A stretch of DNA of 64,000 bases from Carya illinoinensis (Eukaryota > Streptophyta > Magnoliopsida > Fagales > Juglandaceae), in contig NC_056765.1 of NCBI RefSeq assembly GCF_018687715.1, positions 15,620,501 through 15,684,500 on the forward strand. Reading direction: 5' to 3'. Made by a program: the position numbers and the translations under genes. This document shows, in pieces, positions 46,501-56,531 of this stretch (position 1 is its first letter; the number at the start of each line of letters is the position of its first letter). The notes under the pieces are model-generated. The model searched no databases. It had not been told where the DNA came from and was given only the letters and a program-made list of their open reading frames with translations.

Positions 46501-47275
46501 TCATGAGCAATCCCAATCATCCTCTTTGCTGATTGGTCCTGTAAAAGGCAATAAGAGTTAAAGAAGGAAACAGAGATATTAGTATCTTTGGTTAGTTTTG
46601 AGATAGAAAGCAAGTTGAAAGAAAAACTAGGAACAAATAACACATTATTTAAAGATAATGTGTCAGAGAGGCAAATGGTGCCAATATAATTGGCAGAAAC
46701 TGATTGGCCGTTAGGTAGGTTAATGAGAGTATTAATAGGCTTAGGTGTAAAAGAATATAGAAGAGGTGAACAGATCATATGATCTGTTGCACCAGTGTCT
46801 AATATCCATGAAATTTCATGTTCTTGGATTGAAGAAACAGAAAAACAAGAAGAGTTTAGAAAGTTACCAGAGAAATGAGAAGTGGCAAGATTCACAGCTG
46901 GTGTGAGGTTTGTTTGAGGCAGTGAAGGATTTGAATTAGCAAGTGCTAAAAGCTTGGTAAATTCCTCATGAGTTAAAGAAAACTTTTGGTTCTCATTGCT
47001 GTTGGTAATATAGACCTCTTCATTTGAGATAGCTGCATTTACAGTAGGTGAATATCGCTTGCCTTTGGGTCCAGTCCAACCAGGGGGATATCCATGCAAC
47101 TGGAAACACTTCTCCACAGTGTGTCCATTGTACCCACAATGAGTACAGTATAGAGAGGACCTCTTTGACTTGTCTTTCAAGAACTTAGGCTGGTGATTAA
47201 CTTGTTTGACCAACATCAAGAAGTCCAGCTTTCGAAACATAATAAGACTTGAGTATTGATTGAAATCGCTGCAAA
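43585..47275 (-). pseudogene. copia-1 gag(partial)-protease-integrase-RT-RNase H
   Basis: From right to left: CCHC knuckle CTHCGYNGHTVEKC near 47147-47106; protease WILDTGATDHM near 46800; GAG-pre-integrase HNRLGHVSISRL; integrase with HCDIWGPFG near 46230, RSDNGSEF and PQQNGVVERKHQH; RT with the QLDVNNAFLHGDLYEEVYM block near 44690, LVYVDDVLLAS near 44450; RNase H with FSDSDWAGC near 43925. The frame stays open for about 1130 codons, unusual for the window. At 43854-43856 a TAG replaces the Gln of KKQATISRSS; beyond it the RNase H end ([32 protein letters not shown]) continues to about 43590. The gag capsid part is missing, so no particle could form from this copy. Confidence 0.92.
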
Positions 47276-47474
47276 ACAAATGAAACTAAATTTGTTTGTA
47301 AATTGCCTCTAAGTCTCGTTTCGTACATGTACATGTTACACACACATCAGAATAGGCAAAAGCCCAGAAACAAGGGAAAAATTGAAAAATGAAGGCTTAA
47401 GAAATTAGATGGCAAAAATATTCTCACCAACCAAACAAACGTTTGTAAGAAGAAATGGGTTTAGGAAAAGGTAC

Positions 47475-47558
47475 CTGAAAGAGATTGTTGAGCGAGTGTA
47501 AAAGGCAGAACTGTAATCTTTGCCGCTCATGATAAATTTGCGTATTCCCAGAAGCCAT
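47475..47558 (-). pseudogene. Josephin-like deubiquitinase, captured exon 1
   Basis: On the minus strand ATG at 47558 opens 28 codons, MASGNTQIYHERQRLQFCLL and then HSLNNLFQ, ending exactly at a splice donor CAG|GTACCT at 47474. The block YHERQRLxFCxLHxLNNxFQ is the start of the Josephin domain; the Cys is the family's catalytic nucleophile. No further exon (the domain needs about 150 more residues with a catalytic His and Asn) was found on the far side; instead a truncated copia follows at 47275. The sequence upstream (47559-47700) could be its 5' UTR. I read it as a host gene fragment carried by the CACTA-type element. A real gene split by insertions is less likely. Confidence 0.8.
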
Positions 47559-47886
47559 CTTCAATTTCTCCAATTCTTACAGACTGCGAGTCTTATGTGC
47601 AACAAAAGGAAGAAAAATTACAAAAGCATTTTCAGCTTCACTAGCTTAGAAACCCGAAACCTAAGCTCAGGCTGTAATTCCTGTCGGAAATGGATGTTTT
47701 AATGATTTTCTTTTTGTCTAACGTTGGGGGCCGTGGGTTGCGAATAGAGCAAGGGAGAAGGAGGGCCTCAAGCGGCTGGGCTAGGCACGGAGGAGAAGGG
47801 GGCTCCGATAGAGGATGGCGATGGCGTCGACGTGTGAGTGGTGGCGAAAGGCACCCCTAGTGACGGAGATAAAGAGAAACCCGAGG

Positions 47887-47970
<84 letters not shown>

Positions 47971-48169
47971 AGGCCATATTTGGGGAAAAGGAAATTTCCG
48001 ACATGAGGTGGTGAGGTGGCTGTGACATGATAGGGTCGGCTAGAGACGGGCTGTGCGCGGTGGAGTGGGTCGAGGGAGAAAGCGCTGGGGATCGAGAGGG
48101 GGGGGGGCGAGGCTGCTGGAGGGAAAAGGAAATCGAGAGGGGGTGGGGGGAATTTAGCGCTCAAACACA
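47559..48169. other. Possible captured 5' UTR/promoter region with (GA)n repeat
   Basis: Between the Josephin-like exon and the CACTA end lies G-rich DNA with a GA microsatellite. Frames on the minus strand are rich in Ser, Leu and Pro because of the repeat and the C/T-rich composition; none looks conserved. CT-rich leaders upstream of a start codon are common in plant genes, so this may be the captured upstream part of the Josephin-like gene. Confidence 0.4.
47891..47968. repeat. (GA)n microsatellite
   Basis: A continuous GAGA run of about 78 bases. Confidence 0.95.
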
Positions 48170-48397
48170 ACTCCGACTATTATTTAGACACTGCAATCAT
48201 ATTTTTACAAATACAGCGATTAAAATTGCTGTAAATATTATATTTTTCGCTGTAAATATAAATTTTATGAATCCTCCTCAGTTTTGAGAAAAAAAAAAAT
48301 AACAAGATTTAAAAAATGTTGTAATAGAATATTTTTTGCAACGATTTTTTTTACAATAATATAAAAATCACTGCAATAGACCAAATTTCTTGTAGTG
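48170..48397 (-). repeat. CACTA-type right terminal region
   Basis: Ends (minus-strand start) with CACTACAAGAAA at 48386-48397. Subterminal words on the plus strand: ACAGCGATTAAAATTGCTGT (48211-48230), TTTTTCGCTGTAAATAT, TTTGCAACGATTTTTTTTAC and ATCACTGCAATAGACC. The next three bases are AAT, the expected size for a CACTA target duplication, but the left copy cannot be checked. Confidence 0.6.
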
Positions 48398-49021
48398 AAT
48401 GTAATATGTAGTATGTTGTGTATTGTGTGTGTTGATGTCTATTATTATTCATGTTGTTTTATAAAATTTTGAATGGGCAATAGAAAGACAAAAAAAAAAA
48501 AAAAAAGCTATAAAAATACTCATTATATAAAAAAATGCTTATAAAAAATAATATACATAAAGCCTACTATAAAAAAGTTTTTTAAAAAGTGTTAAAAAGT
48601 TTTTTTTTTTAACAAAATAAGCTATATATTAAAAAGTGTTAAAAATAATGAACCAACCATTCGGATTTACATCTAGTTATAGTCCAGACTTTTCCAATTT
48701 TTAAAATCTAAATACGGATCTGGTTATGGTTGGTTATCTGCTTCTACACCCCTATTAGTTTGTATACAAATGGAATTAGATCCAATTAGCTTTCGATTAT
48801 GCTCTCTTACCGAAACATTGGTAATTTATTTTTTGCAGAATAAACAAGTTTTAATAAGTAGTTTTGCAAAAATGAAAGACTACAGGAAAAGAGATTTTTT
48901 AAATTCCCATTTGTAAAATGAATTTGCATAATAAATAAATAAATAAATAAAAACCTATTTGTAGATAACTAAAGAATGATTATGAAAGGTTATAATTTTT
49001 AATTTTTTAAAAATTGTTTTT
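48398..49021. other. AT-rich spacer with a hAT-like end
   Basis: Mostly A/T runs. TTCTACACCCCTATTAG near 48747 is the reverse form of the TAGGGGTGTAGAA-type terminus of plant hAT elements, so 48600-48756 may be the right end of a small non-autonomous element; its left end was not found. No gene. Confidence 0.4.
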
Positions 49022-49449
49022 GAATGGTATATAGTTGCACCTGTTACCAAAGACACCAGTACTGTTGGACTTGGGCCAACCAGTGGAATATTGGTTCGAG
49101 TCCCATTACGTGGATCACTTGATGTTTAACCATCCTATGCTCCTTTTGGGATCACTGATGGGCTATTGGGTTGTTCACGTGATGGTTGTGTTGTGCACCT
49201 AGGCTTGTAATACCGTACGAGATTATTCGATCCTTTCCTTTGGGGTCAAATAGTGTTACTTCCCAATTTTTCTCTTCCTCAAAAAATATGGAAAAGAGGG
49301 GTAAACACTCTGGGAGGTACACGCCTGGCCTCGTACACAAAGCAAGAGGAAATCGGTACCCGCAAGGCTGGCGAAGGGGTAACACTGTCGCTAAACCAGT
49401 GAATGCTTCGTGCTTTAAACATACATCCACTTTTCTCCTTTAATTTTTT
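49022..49449. other. Unclassified segment with a pol III B-box-like word
   Basis: TTGGTTCGAGTCCC at 49091-49104 fits the B box (GGTTCGANNCC) of tRNA-derived genes and SINEs. I could not find a convincing A box 30-50 bp upstream, and the segment does not fold into a tRNA by eye. An 85-codon frame (49186-49443) shows no recognised motif. Old SINE or pseudo-tRNA remnant is possible. Confidence 0.25.
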
Positions 49450-50350
49450 ATTTTTTGTAAGAAAATGTTAACATCTTCATTTAAAATCAACCAATACCAA
49501 ATTTGTCTATTACAATTAGAGATAAAATCTCCTTCGGTCCCTCCCCTAACCAGATAGATTTTGCATCAAACTTCATAGCCAATTTAGCTAGAGTATGCGC
49601 CAACACATTACTATCTCAGTAAGAAAAAACAGTTGTCCATGAAACATGAGTAGATAATAGAGACTTTATATGTTCAATCACTTGATCCATTCATGAATTG
49701 TCCTCAATCCTAGAATTAATAGCATCCACAACAGACTTTGCATCACTTTTGAAGACAACCTGCAGCATCCCCAGCTCCTCACACAACCTCAAAGCTCTAC
49801 TTAGCGCATAACATTCAGCAAGTAAAACTGAACCAACCTTGTCTCTCGGTGCTGTTAAAGCAGCCAAAATATCCCCATTACTATCCCTAATAACAATACC
49901 AATAACCATCTTTTCACGACCCTTATCAAAAGTAGCATCAAAGTGTGCTTTGTAAAAGGAACAATCTGGCATCTTCCAACACTGCCTTCCCTCTGCAGCA
50001 ACTTCCCTCCCAGCACTATTTTGTTTCTTCAACTATACTGTTTTGAGCTCATCAAGCTCAACAATTGCCATTTTAATAACTACATTTGGACTTTTAAAGT
50101 TATCATAAAAAACAAAACCATTTCTTCTAATCCAAACCTTATGAAAAATAGAAGCAACCAACTCTAGCTTGTTTGTTGGTAACCGAGAAGACAGATCAGA
50201 CCACAGCTACATGAAATCCCTTGCACCACTCTTCCACTTTTTAACAGGACTCACTTCCTTAGGCCCAAACATCTAATACGGTAGGGAAACTCCTTAGAGC
50301 CTGAACAACAAATTCTTCCTCTGTGCGATAGATTGGATTGTTGCTACTAT
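49450..50350 (-). mobile_element. 3' part of an L1-type LINE, minus strand
   Basis: Minus-strand text carries the end of LINE ORF2: LWSDLSSRLPTNKLELVASIFHKVWIRRN near 50200-50110 and an RNase H domain in 49691-50032 (FDATFDKGREKMVIGIVIRDSNGDIL, LLAECYALSRALRLCEE, FKSDAKSVVDAINS), with another stretch (VLAHTLAKLAM) to about 49580. Stops occur at 50032-50034, 49688 and 49620. In the RNase H the first conserved Asp is present (FDAT). The 3' UTR probably ends near 49450. At 50350 the hAT element begins, apparently inserted in this LINE. Confidence 0.82.
49691..50032 (-). pseudogene. LINE RNase H domain fragment
   Basis: About 110 codons of a type-I RNase H (RVT_3 type) as found at the C-terminus of plant L1 ORF2: FDATFD, IVIRDSNGDILAAL, AECYALSRAL and FKSDAKSVVDAI give the Asp-Glu-Asp order. 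Interrupted at both ends by stops. Confidence 0.82.
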
Positions 50351-50684
50351 TAGGGGTGTCGAATAAGATTGGGTTTTTTTCCAGACCAGTTCGAAGCCTG
50401 GAAACTGAGTGAATCTAAGCAGTTATCCACTCGGATTACACTCGGGCGAGTAAGAAATACTCCTACCCGCCTGGACCCTGTTACGAATTCGGTCATATAA
50501 CCGAATATCTGTAACCAGTTTAACTTTTTAAAAAAAAAATTCAAATGCACAAAATGATGTCATTTTGTACATGACAAAGGACAAAATGACTTTGTTTTGT
50601 CATCAACATAAGAATTCGGCCAACCCCTTCAGCTTTCCCAATTAAAACTTCACACCCTTGAACCATTTCCACTTGAGTCCCTCC

Positions 50685-50685
<1 letters not shown>

Positions 50686-50728
<43 letters not shown>
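50686..50728. repeat. Homopolymer (C)43
   Basis: Uninterrupted C run, followed by GG and C(5). Very rare in plant genomes; length may be affected by sequencing or assembly. Confidence 0.9.
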
Positions 50729-50730
<2 letters not shown>

Positions 50731-50864
50731 CCCCCAAAAAAAAGATAATAACTCTCGCTCAGTGCTAGATCTGGCTGTCGTCCATTAACCCTAGAATCAC
50801 TTAGACTCAAACTTCACTTCGACTTTCCCCTTTGGTCAACCAATTCTTCTTCACGTATAGTATA

Positions 50865-50868
<4 letters not shown>

Positions 50869-50908
<40 letters not shown>
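50869..50908. repeat. (TC)n microsatellite
   Basis: Twenty TC units. Confidence 0.95.
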
Positions 50909-50911
<3 letters not shown>

Positions 50912-51976
50912 TGCTGCTCTTTCTGATTTGTGAATGTGAATACCATTTTGTGTTCTTTTTGGTCTTTTTTGTTTGGGTCTAGAGTAATGTCGTATTAACA
51001 AGCCAATTGACTTTCATTGTGCTCTTTTTCGTCTTTTCTTGTTTTTTGCTTTTATTTTCTATTGGAAATTTGGGATGGGATTTTTTATTAGTTTTGATTT
51101 TATCCATAACTGTTATTGATGCTAAATGGGGTTTTTTCAAATTTTTATCCTTTTATGTGATCATAGTGTTAGTTGCATGGATTTGGGATGTTGAATATAG
51201 TGGATGTGTGACAAAATGTATACAACAATTGTTGCATATATCTGATATAGGTGGCTAAGAGGGTCTCAAAATGTGTGTGAATTAGATCGTTGCATTTGAA
51301 ATTTGATGGAAAAGGGGATTATCTCAAATTTTGGTAGGTTAACCATGCTAGCTATGGAACTCTCTATAAATCTACATACAAGTACATAAATATCTCAAAT
51401 TTCTTGTTGTTGTTGCACCAATCATAGGGGTCAGGGACATTATCTGCATTTTGATTGTCCACATGCACACATACCATAGTGAGAATTTGCATCACTGGAT
51501 GAAAATTCCAAATGTTAAAGATTGGTCGCATGGGAAAATGAGTTTGGAAATGCATCAACCTTCTCATAAATATGTAACATGCCAAGTATTAAGTAATCAG
51601 AAGTCAAGAAGATGATTTTAGCTTAGCAAAACAAGTAGTTTGTAGTTTCATTGATCCTAAATTACCGATACAATCTCAATTCATTGACTAGAAAAACTAA
51701 AGAATGTTTATTGGAGATAGCGAAAAACCTTATACAAAATCCAAAATTTATGGATGGAGCTACAACTCTTTATCTGTTTGCATAATATTTATTAAATGGG
51801 GGTTCTTACTTCTACCTTTAAAACTCTAAATTGCATAATATTTATTATAGCCGTGTATGTTAGCTGTGTTTTATGGTTTATTCATATCCTTTTCTATGTT
51901 TGTTTGGATATATATATTTGTTTTGCTGTTGATTTGATTTTTAATATATTTTTTTTTCTTTATATGTTTAAAATAG

Positions 51977-52641
51977 ATGGAATGTAGTTTTAGTGGTAGT
52001 GTTAATGGTTTACCTCATATTTCATTAGACATGGAAGAAAACACTAGTCCTTTAGTGCCTTCCTCCATGAATACCCAAAACCCCACACCATCCCTCTCCC
52101 CAAAGGCAAAAGAGCCAAGAAGGCTACCAACCAATCTATATTATAGGATCATTTTATAAGGATTGAGTTTGTTGATCCCATTTATGGATGCCATTATAAA
52201 AATGGTATTTCATCAATGTCACACCACCTAAGATTTACTTGTCAAGACTCACCCATTAAAAAGAAAAAAGAATCTTGGGAAAGATAAATCATCATCACAG
52301 TTTGGAGTTAGGATGGGTAAAGGATCTAGTCCTCAAGGGTTAGAAAAATATGATCCTAGAAAATTAAAGGCGATGATTGCCCATTTTTTTATCGAGTGTG
52401 GATTGCCATTCAAGATTATAGAGCATCCAGGATTTGTTGAGCTCTTGGGTTATTTAGAGCCTAGACACACCATGTCATCCTGAACCACCTTTCAAAAAGA
52501 GTGTATTGATTTATACAATGAGGAAAAGCAAAAGTTGAAGGCTTTGTTGAGCAGTCAAAAAGTTTGTTTGACCACTAATTTGTGTACATCGGTGCAAAAC
52601 AAGAATTATATGTGTTACTTGTCATTATATTGATCAAAGTT
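51977..52641 (+). pseudogene. hAT transposase, N-terminal part (broken)
   Basis: An ATG at 51977 opens 60 codons, with KEPRRLPTNLYY, then stop/frame changes. Readable hAT pieces follow: FVDPIYGCHYKNGISSMSHHLRFTCQD near 52160-52250 (a decayed BED zinc finger, with Cys and His partly kept), YDPRKLKAMIAHFFIECGLPFKIIEHPGF near 52350-52435, LGYLEPRHTMSS, CIDLYNEEKQKLKALL and VCLTTNLCTSVQNKNYMC near 52560-52615 (family: SLTTDxWTSxQNxxYM, whose catalytic Asp is here Asn). The copia-2 element interrupts at 52642. The catalytic Asp change alone would prevent transposition. Confidence 0.8.
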
Positions 52642-52646
52642 GGGTA

Positions 52647-52939
52647 TATAAATGTTTTGAGAAACACTATCTCATGAGTTGAGATAGAGAGTGTGACTGC
52701 ATTCATATATATATCAATATACAATCTAGTGTGCATTTATGGAAAGACAACATAAAAGGAAAGATTTCTATACAAAAACTATGCAGCTAGCAGAGAACTT
52801 AATACACGTGATTTACTCCTATAAATACACATTAGTTGACTAGAAAGAATTGCTGAGAATATTCTTGATATGTTGCTGTGATCATGAGCTAATATCCTTG
52901 ATTCATGCACAGCTAATTGTTTTGATTTCATTCCTAATA
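52647..52939 (-). repeat. copia-2 3' LTR
   Basis: Plus-strand form TATAAATGTTTTGAG...TTCCTAATA. Adjacent to the polypurine tract at 52940-52951. Confidence 0.93.
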
Positions 52940-52949
52940 TTCCCCCTCA

Positions 52950-53400
52950 AACTTGGCTGTGGTAGAAAGCAAAGACCAAGTTTGTTACGCAGCTGTTTGA
53001 ATTGAGTCTTGAGTAAAGGCTTGGTGAACAAATCTGCAAGCTGGTCATGGGAGGTGACAAATTTAGTTTCTAAGGAACCAAGTGCCACCCGTTCCCTTAC
53101 ATAGTGATAATCAAGTTATATGTGCTTTGTCTGAGCATGTAGAACTAGATTTACTGTCATAAATAAGGCACTCATGTTGTCACAATGAAGAATGGGTGTT
53201 TTGAAGAGGGGCACCCTAAGGTCTTGAAGCAAAATGGAAAGCCAAGTTAATTCTGCTGCAGTGGAAGCCATGGCTCTATATTCTGCTTCTGCACTGGACC
53301 TTGCAACTGTTGGTTGCTTCTTTGCATTCCAAGAGATACAATTGCTACCAAGAAAGGTACAATAGCCTGAGGTGGATCTCCTTGTAGTGGGGCAGCCCAA
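52950..53400 (-). pseudogene. copia-2 RNase H (broken)
   Basis: After the frameshift: [44 protein letters not shown] (Glu present), HCDNMSALFM (Asp present), then a TAA after TKHI (52... region near 53114), then VALGSLETKFVTSHDQLADLFTKPL to about 52960. The last part is the normal copia C-terminus (QLADxxTKxL). A nonsense codon and the frameshift make it inactive. Confidence 0.88.
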
Positions 53401-55945
53401 TCAACATATGAGAAGCCATATAAGTCGAGGCTGCTGTTTGAGGTGATGTGCAGACCAAGTGTAGCTGTGCCTTGCAAGTACCTAAGGATTCTTTTAACAA
53501 GTTGGAAATGAGCCAAAGTAGGTGCTTGTAAGAATTGACAAACATAGTTCACACTAAATGATAAGTCTGGTCTGGTGAAGGTGAGGTACTGAAGACCACC
53601 AACAAGACTTCTATAAAGTGTAGGATCATCAAATAGCTGGTCAGAGGCAGATATGAGTTGTCCTGTGGTTGGCATAGGGGTTGCCAAGGGCTTGCATTCA
53701 TGCATGTTGGCGCGAGTGAGTAATAACATAATGTACCTATGCTGATTCGAGAAAAGATCAATACCAACCTTGTGGACTTCGATCCCCAAAAAATGATGGA
53801 GAAACCCCAATTCTTTGATAGAAAATTGAGTGCTGAGATGAGAGATGAGCCACTGAATTCTCTGTGGATTATCTCCTGTGACCACCATGTCATCCACATA
53901 AAGGAGAAGGATAAGGACTCCATTGTCTGAGTGACAAATAAAAAGACTTGGGTCTGCTGAGCTTGAGAAGAAACCAAGTTGCAACAGAAAAACACTCAAC
54001 CTGTCAAACCAAGCTCTAGGAGCTTGTTTGAGGCCATACAAGGCACGGTTGAGCTTACATACATGGTGAGGACACTTGGTATCTTCAAATCCAGGTGGTT
54101 GCTGCATGTAAACAGGGGTGTTAAGGAAACCATGTAAAAAAGCATTCTTAACATCTAATTGGTGAAGTTCCCAGTTTTTAACAGTGGCAAGAGTGAGGAC
54201 AGTTCTAATACTTGCAGGTTTCACAACTGGTGAAAAAGTTTCTGAAAAATCCACTCCATCAACTTGATTGAAACCTTTAGCAACTAGTCTGGCTTTAAGT
54301 CTCTCAAGAGTACTATCAGCCTTAAGCTTGGCTTTATAAGCCCACTTGCAGCCAATTACATTCACACCCTCAGGCTTGGGAACCAATTTCCAAGTATTGT
54401 TCTTGGCAAGTGTATCAAGTTCCTCTTTCATGGCAGCAGACCAACTAGAATGTTTCAGTGCAGATTTAACTGACTTTGGTTCACTAGGTATAGGAACAAT
54501 GTGATGCAGGTTGGCATAACGAGGGTTAGGTTTGTGAATGTCACATGGAGCCCTGGTTTGCATAGGATGTGTAGTTTGAAGGGGTTGGTCAGCAGGTGGA
54601 ACTGAGGTGGGTGGTGATGGATGAGGCAGGTCATTTGCTTTTGGAGAGTCAATGGGAGCAACATGAGATGAGGAAGGAGTATTCTGAGGTAATGATAAAG
54701 AAGGGGGAGCATAAGCTGAGGGCAGTGGAGGCACTGCAGGCTCCTTAGACTGCATTATAGGCTCTTCCCAATCAGTGAAAGTGGAAAGTTCCCCCTCAAT
54801 AGTAGGAGATGCATAAAGCATAGTGGGTGTAGAGTAAGGTAAAACTGACTCATCAAACGCCACATGTCTTAAGGTATAGATACGGCCAGTGGGTGGATAA
54901 AGGCATAGATATCCTTTGTGTTTATTGCTATAGCCAATAAAAACACAAGGCAAGGATTTGGGTTCAAGCTTGTGAGACCTATAGTCTCCAAGATAGAGAA
55001 AACATCTAGACCCGAGGGTTCTGAGTACAGTATAGTCAGGGTGTTTGGCATAAAGTCTAAAGAAGGGTGAGTCCATATTAAGCACAGGGGTAGGGAGCCT
55101 ATTTAATAAGAAAACTGCAGTAGAAAAGCAGTCTAGCCAAAACCTGGGTGGTAATTTTGCATGAAACATCATGGTTAGCCCAAGATTTGTGATACTCCTA
55201 TGCTTTCTTTCTGCTTTCCCATTCTGTTCAGGAGTTTTGGGACAAGCAGACTGATGAATAATCCCATTGTTTTGAAGATATGCAATTAGCTTGGCATCAT
55301 TAAACTCCCCCTCTTCATCAGTTTGAAATACTCGAATCTTAGCATCAAATTGACACTTAACAAGCATATGAAACTGAATAAAAGCTGAGTGCAGATCAGA
55401 TTTGTGCTTGAGAGGAATCAACCATGTAAAATTTGTAGCTTCATCAACAAATATGGCATAAAATTTAAACTTATCCCTTGAAAGAGTAGGAGTTGGTCCC
55501 CATAAATCACAATGGATTTTATCAAAAGGAACAATAACAGTGTGGTTTCTGAAAAGAAAAGGCAACTTGCATGTTTTTCCCATCTGACAACTTGTACAAA
55601 TTTGTGAGGAAGTTTGTTTTGACTCAAGAGTAATAAACTTTTTATTACAAAGAAAGTCTAAAATTCTTGAGTTGGGATGTCCAAGCCTTTGATGCCATTG
55701 CTCCTTATTTGTAGATCGAAATCTAGAAGAGTAAAAACTCTCTTTATTCTGAGAATTGGAAGCAGAATCAAAAATGTATAGGCCCCTCTGATTCTTTCCT
55801 GTTGCCACTGTCTTCTGAGTTATCCTGTCCTTTAGCACAAAACCATGTCCATTAAACTCAAATTGTAGAGGATAAGCAGTAGTTAACTTGCTAACAGACA
55901 ATAAATTCTTCTTGATTTCAGGAACTACTAGCACATTAAGCAACC
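53395..55945 (-). CDS. copia-2 integrase and RT (long open frame)
   Basis: Open for about 850 codons. Right to left: pre-integrase WHQRLGHPNSRILDF, zinc-type Cys pair CTSCQMGKTC, integrase core HCDLWGPTP near 55500, the second Asp in FQTDEEGEF (family RSDNGGEF) near 55320, and Glu in PEQNGKAERKHRSI; then a variable Ser/Pro-rich linker; RT with WSAAMKEELDTLAKNNTWKLV, LDVKNAFLHGFLNTPVYM near 54130 and LLYVDDMVVTGD near 53890. The frame ends at the RNase H start, where GFSYVDW near 53410 has Tyr for the first catalytic Asp; the frame then shifts at about 53395. RT is likely inactive in life cycle because no protease or RNase H is made. Confidence 0.9.
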
Positions 55946-56471
55946 ACCATGACTTCTTATGTTCTGCGACAGGCTTGCCAATAGCAGCAAGTTCATCACA
56001 CACAGTTTTGAATTTTCTAAGATATTCACTTAAGGAGTCAGATCCTTTGGTGATGGAGGTAAGTCTTTGCTTAAGAGCAAGAATTCTATCAGAGGAAACT
56101 CATGCAAAGGCATGAACCAGAGCATGCCACACTTCTGAGGCAGTGTTCAGGCCAACAACAATGCCTAACACTTCCTCAGACAAGGTGGCTGTAAGCCAAC
56201 CTTTAACCAATCGATCAGACCTACGCCACTTGGAATACAGTGGGTTAGGCTGAGAAGGATTACCTTGGAGACATTGAGAGGGAGGTTCAATGTCACCTGT
56301 TATGAATCTTTGAAGATCATAACTTTCCAAAATGTTTAACATTTGAGTTTTCCAAAGCAGAAAATTGCTTGAAGTCAGTTTAAGAGAAACATAGTTGGAC
56401 ACATTTTGTGAGATAGGATAAGGATAAGGGTCAGAGGAAGATGAAATATGTGAGGACTCAGAATTCTCCAT
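55945..56471 (-). pseudogene. copia-2 gag (partial, one nonsense codon)
   Basis: Starts MENSESSHISSSSDPYPYPI at 56471. The copia gag core (UBN2 type) is readable: YVSLKLTSSNFLLWKTQML, DRLVKGWLTATLSEEVLGIVVG, SEVWHALVHAF, a TGA at 56098-56100, then ILALKQRLTSITKGSDSLSEYLRKFKTVCDELAAIGKPV. At about 55945 the text passes directly into the pre-integrase region (LLNVLVVPEIKKNLLSVSKL); the end of gag, the CCHC knuckle and the protease are absent. Confidence 0.88.
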
Positions 56472-56517
56472 TAGGGAAGGGGGAAAAAAAACACATAGCT
56501 CTATATCAACCCGTATA

Positions 56518-56531
56518 GGCTTTTGATACCA
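56518..56531 (-). other. copia-2 primer binding site (tRNA-Met type)
   Basis: TGGTATCAAAAGCC on the minus strand follows the LTR without spacer; its first eight bases match the TGGTATCAGAGC complement of initiator tRNA-Met, the rest is altered. Confidence 0.75.

Larger units (their letters stand above)
43232..47275 (-). mobile_element. 5'-truncated Ty1/copia retrotransposon (copia-1)
   Basis: Minus-strand element with 3' LTR (43232-43484), polypurine tract (CTTGAGGGGGGG at about 43485-43496) and a pol frame running from a gag zinc knuckle to RNase H. The N-terminal gag, primer site and 5' LTR are missing; the homology stops near 47275, where CACTA-like text (AATCGCTGCAAA) begins. One nonsense codon separates the long frame from the end of RNase H. 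Short LTR and pol text fit the Ale-like copia group, a tentative placement. Confidence 0.88.
40318..48397. mobile_element. Putative non-autonomous CACTA element with nested inserts
   Basis: The right end reads CACTACAAGAAA on the minus strand (48386-48397), the terminal motif of plant CACTA (En/Spm) transposons, preceded by subterminal words such as TTGCTGTAAATATT and TTGCAACGAT. The left part has ~200-bp tandem repeats built from similar words (ATCGCTGCAATT, TTGTTGCAAATA). No transposase was found. The left terminus and target duplication are not visible because the LINE abuts at 40317, so the element's extent is inferred. Between the ends lie a LINE tail, a truncated copia element and a Josephin-like exon. 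Confidence 0.5.
50351..51976 (+). other. hAT 5' non-coding region with (C)n and (TC)n runs
   Basis: Includes short complementary words near the terminus (CCGAATA, GATTCGG types), a run of 43 C (50686-50728) and a TC repeat (50869-50908). No conserved frame; 51007-51258 is open but hydrophobic and compositionally biased. Probably the transposase leader with its introns. Confidence 0.5.

Noticed and set aside
47475..47558. An intact Josephin-like gene
   Set aside because: Only exon 1 is present. No later exon could be found to the left on the minus strand, and transposon sequence begins within 200 bp.
47768..48170. Ser/Leu repeat proteins on the minus strand
   Set aside because: Translation of the (GA)n microsatellite.
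49186..49443. 85-codon frame as a small gene
   Set aside because: No recognised motif, overlapping open frame on the other strand, and no codon or context support.
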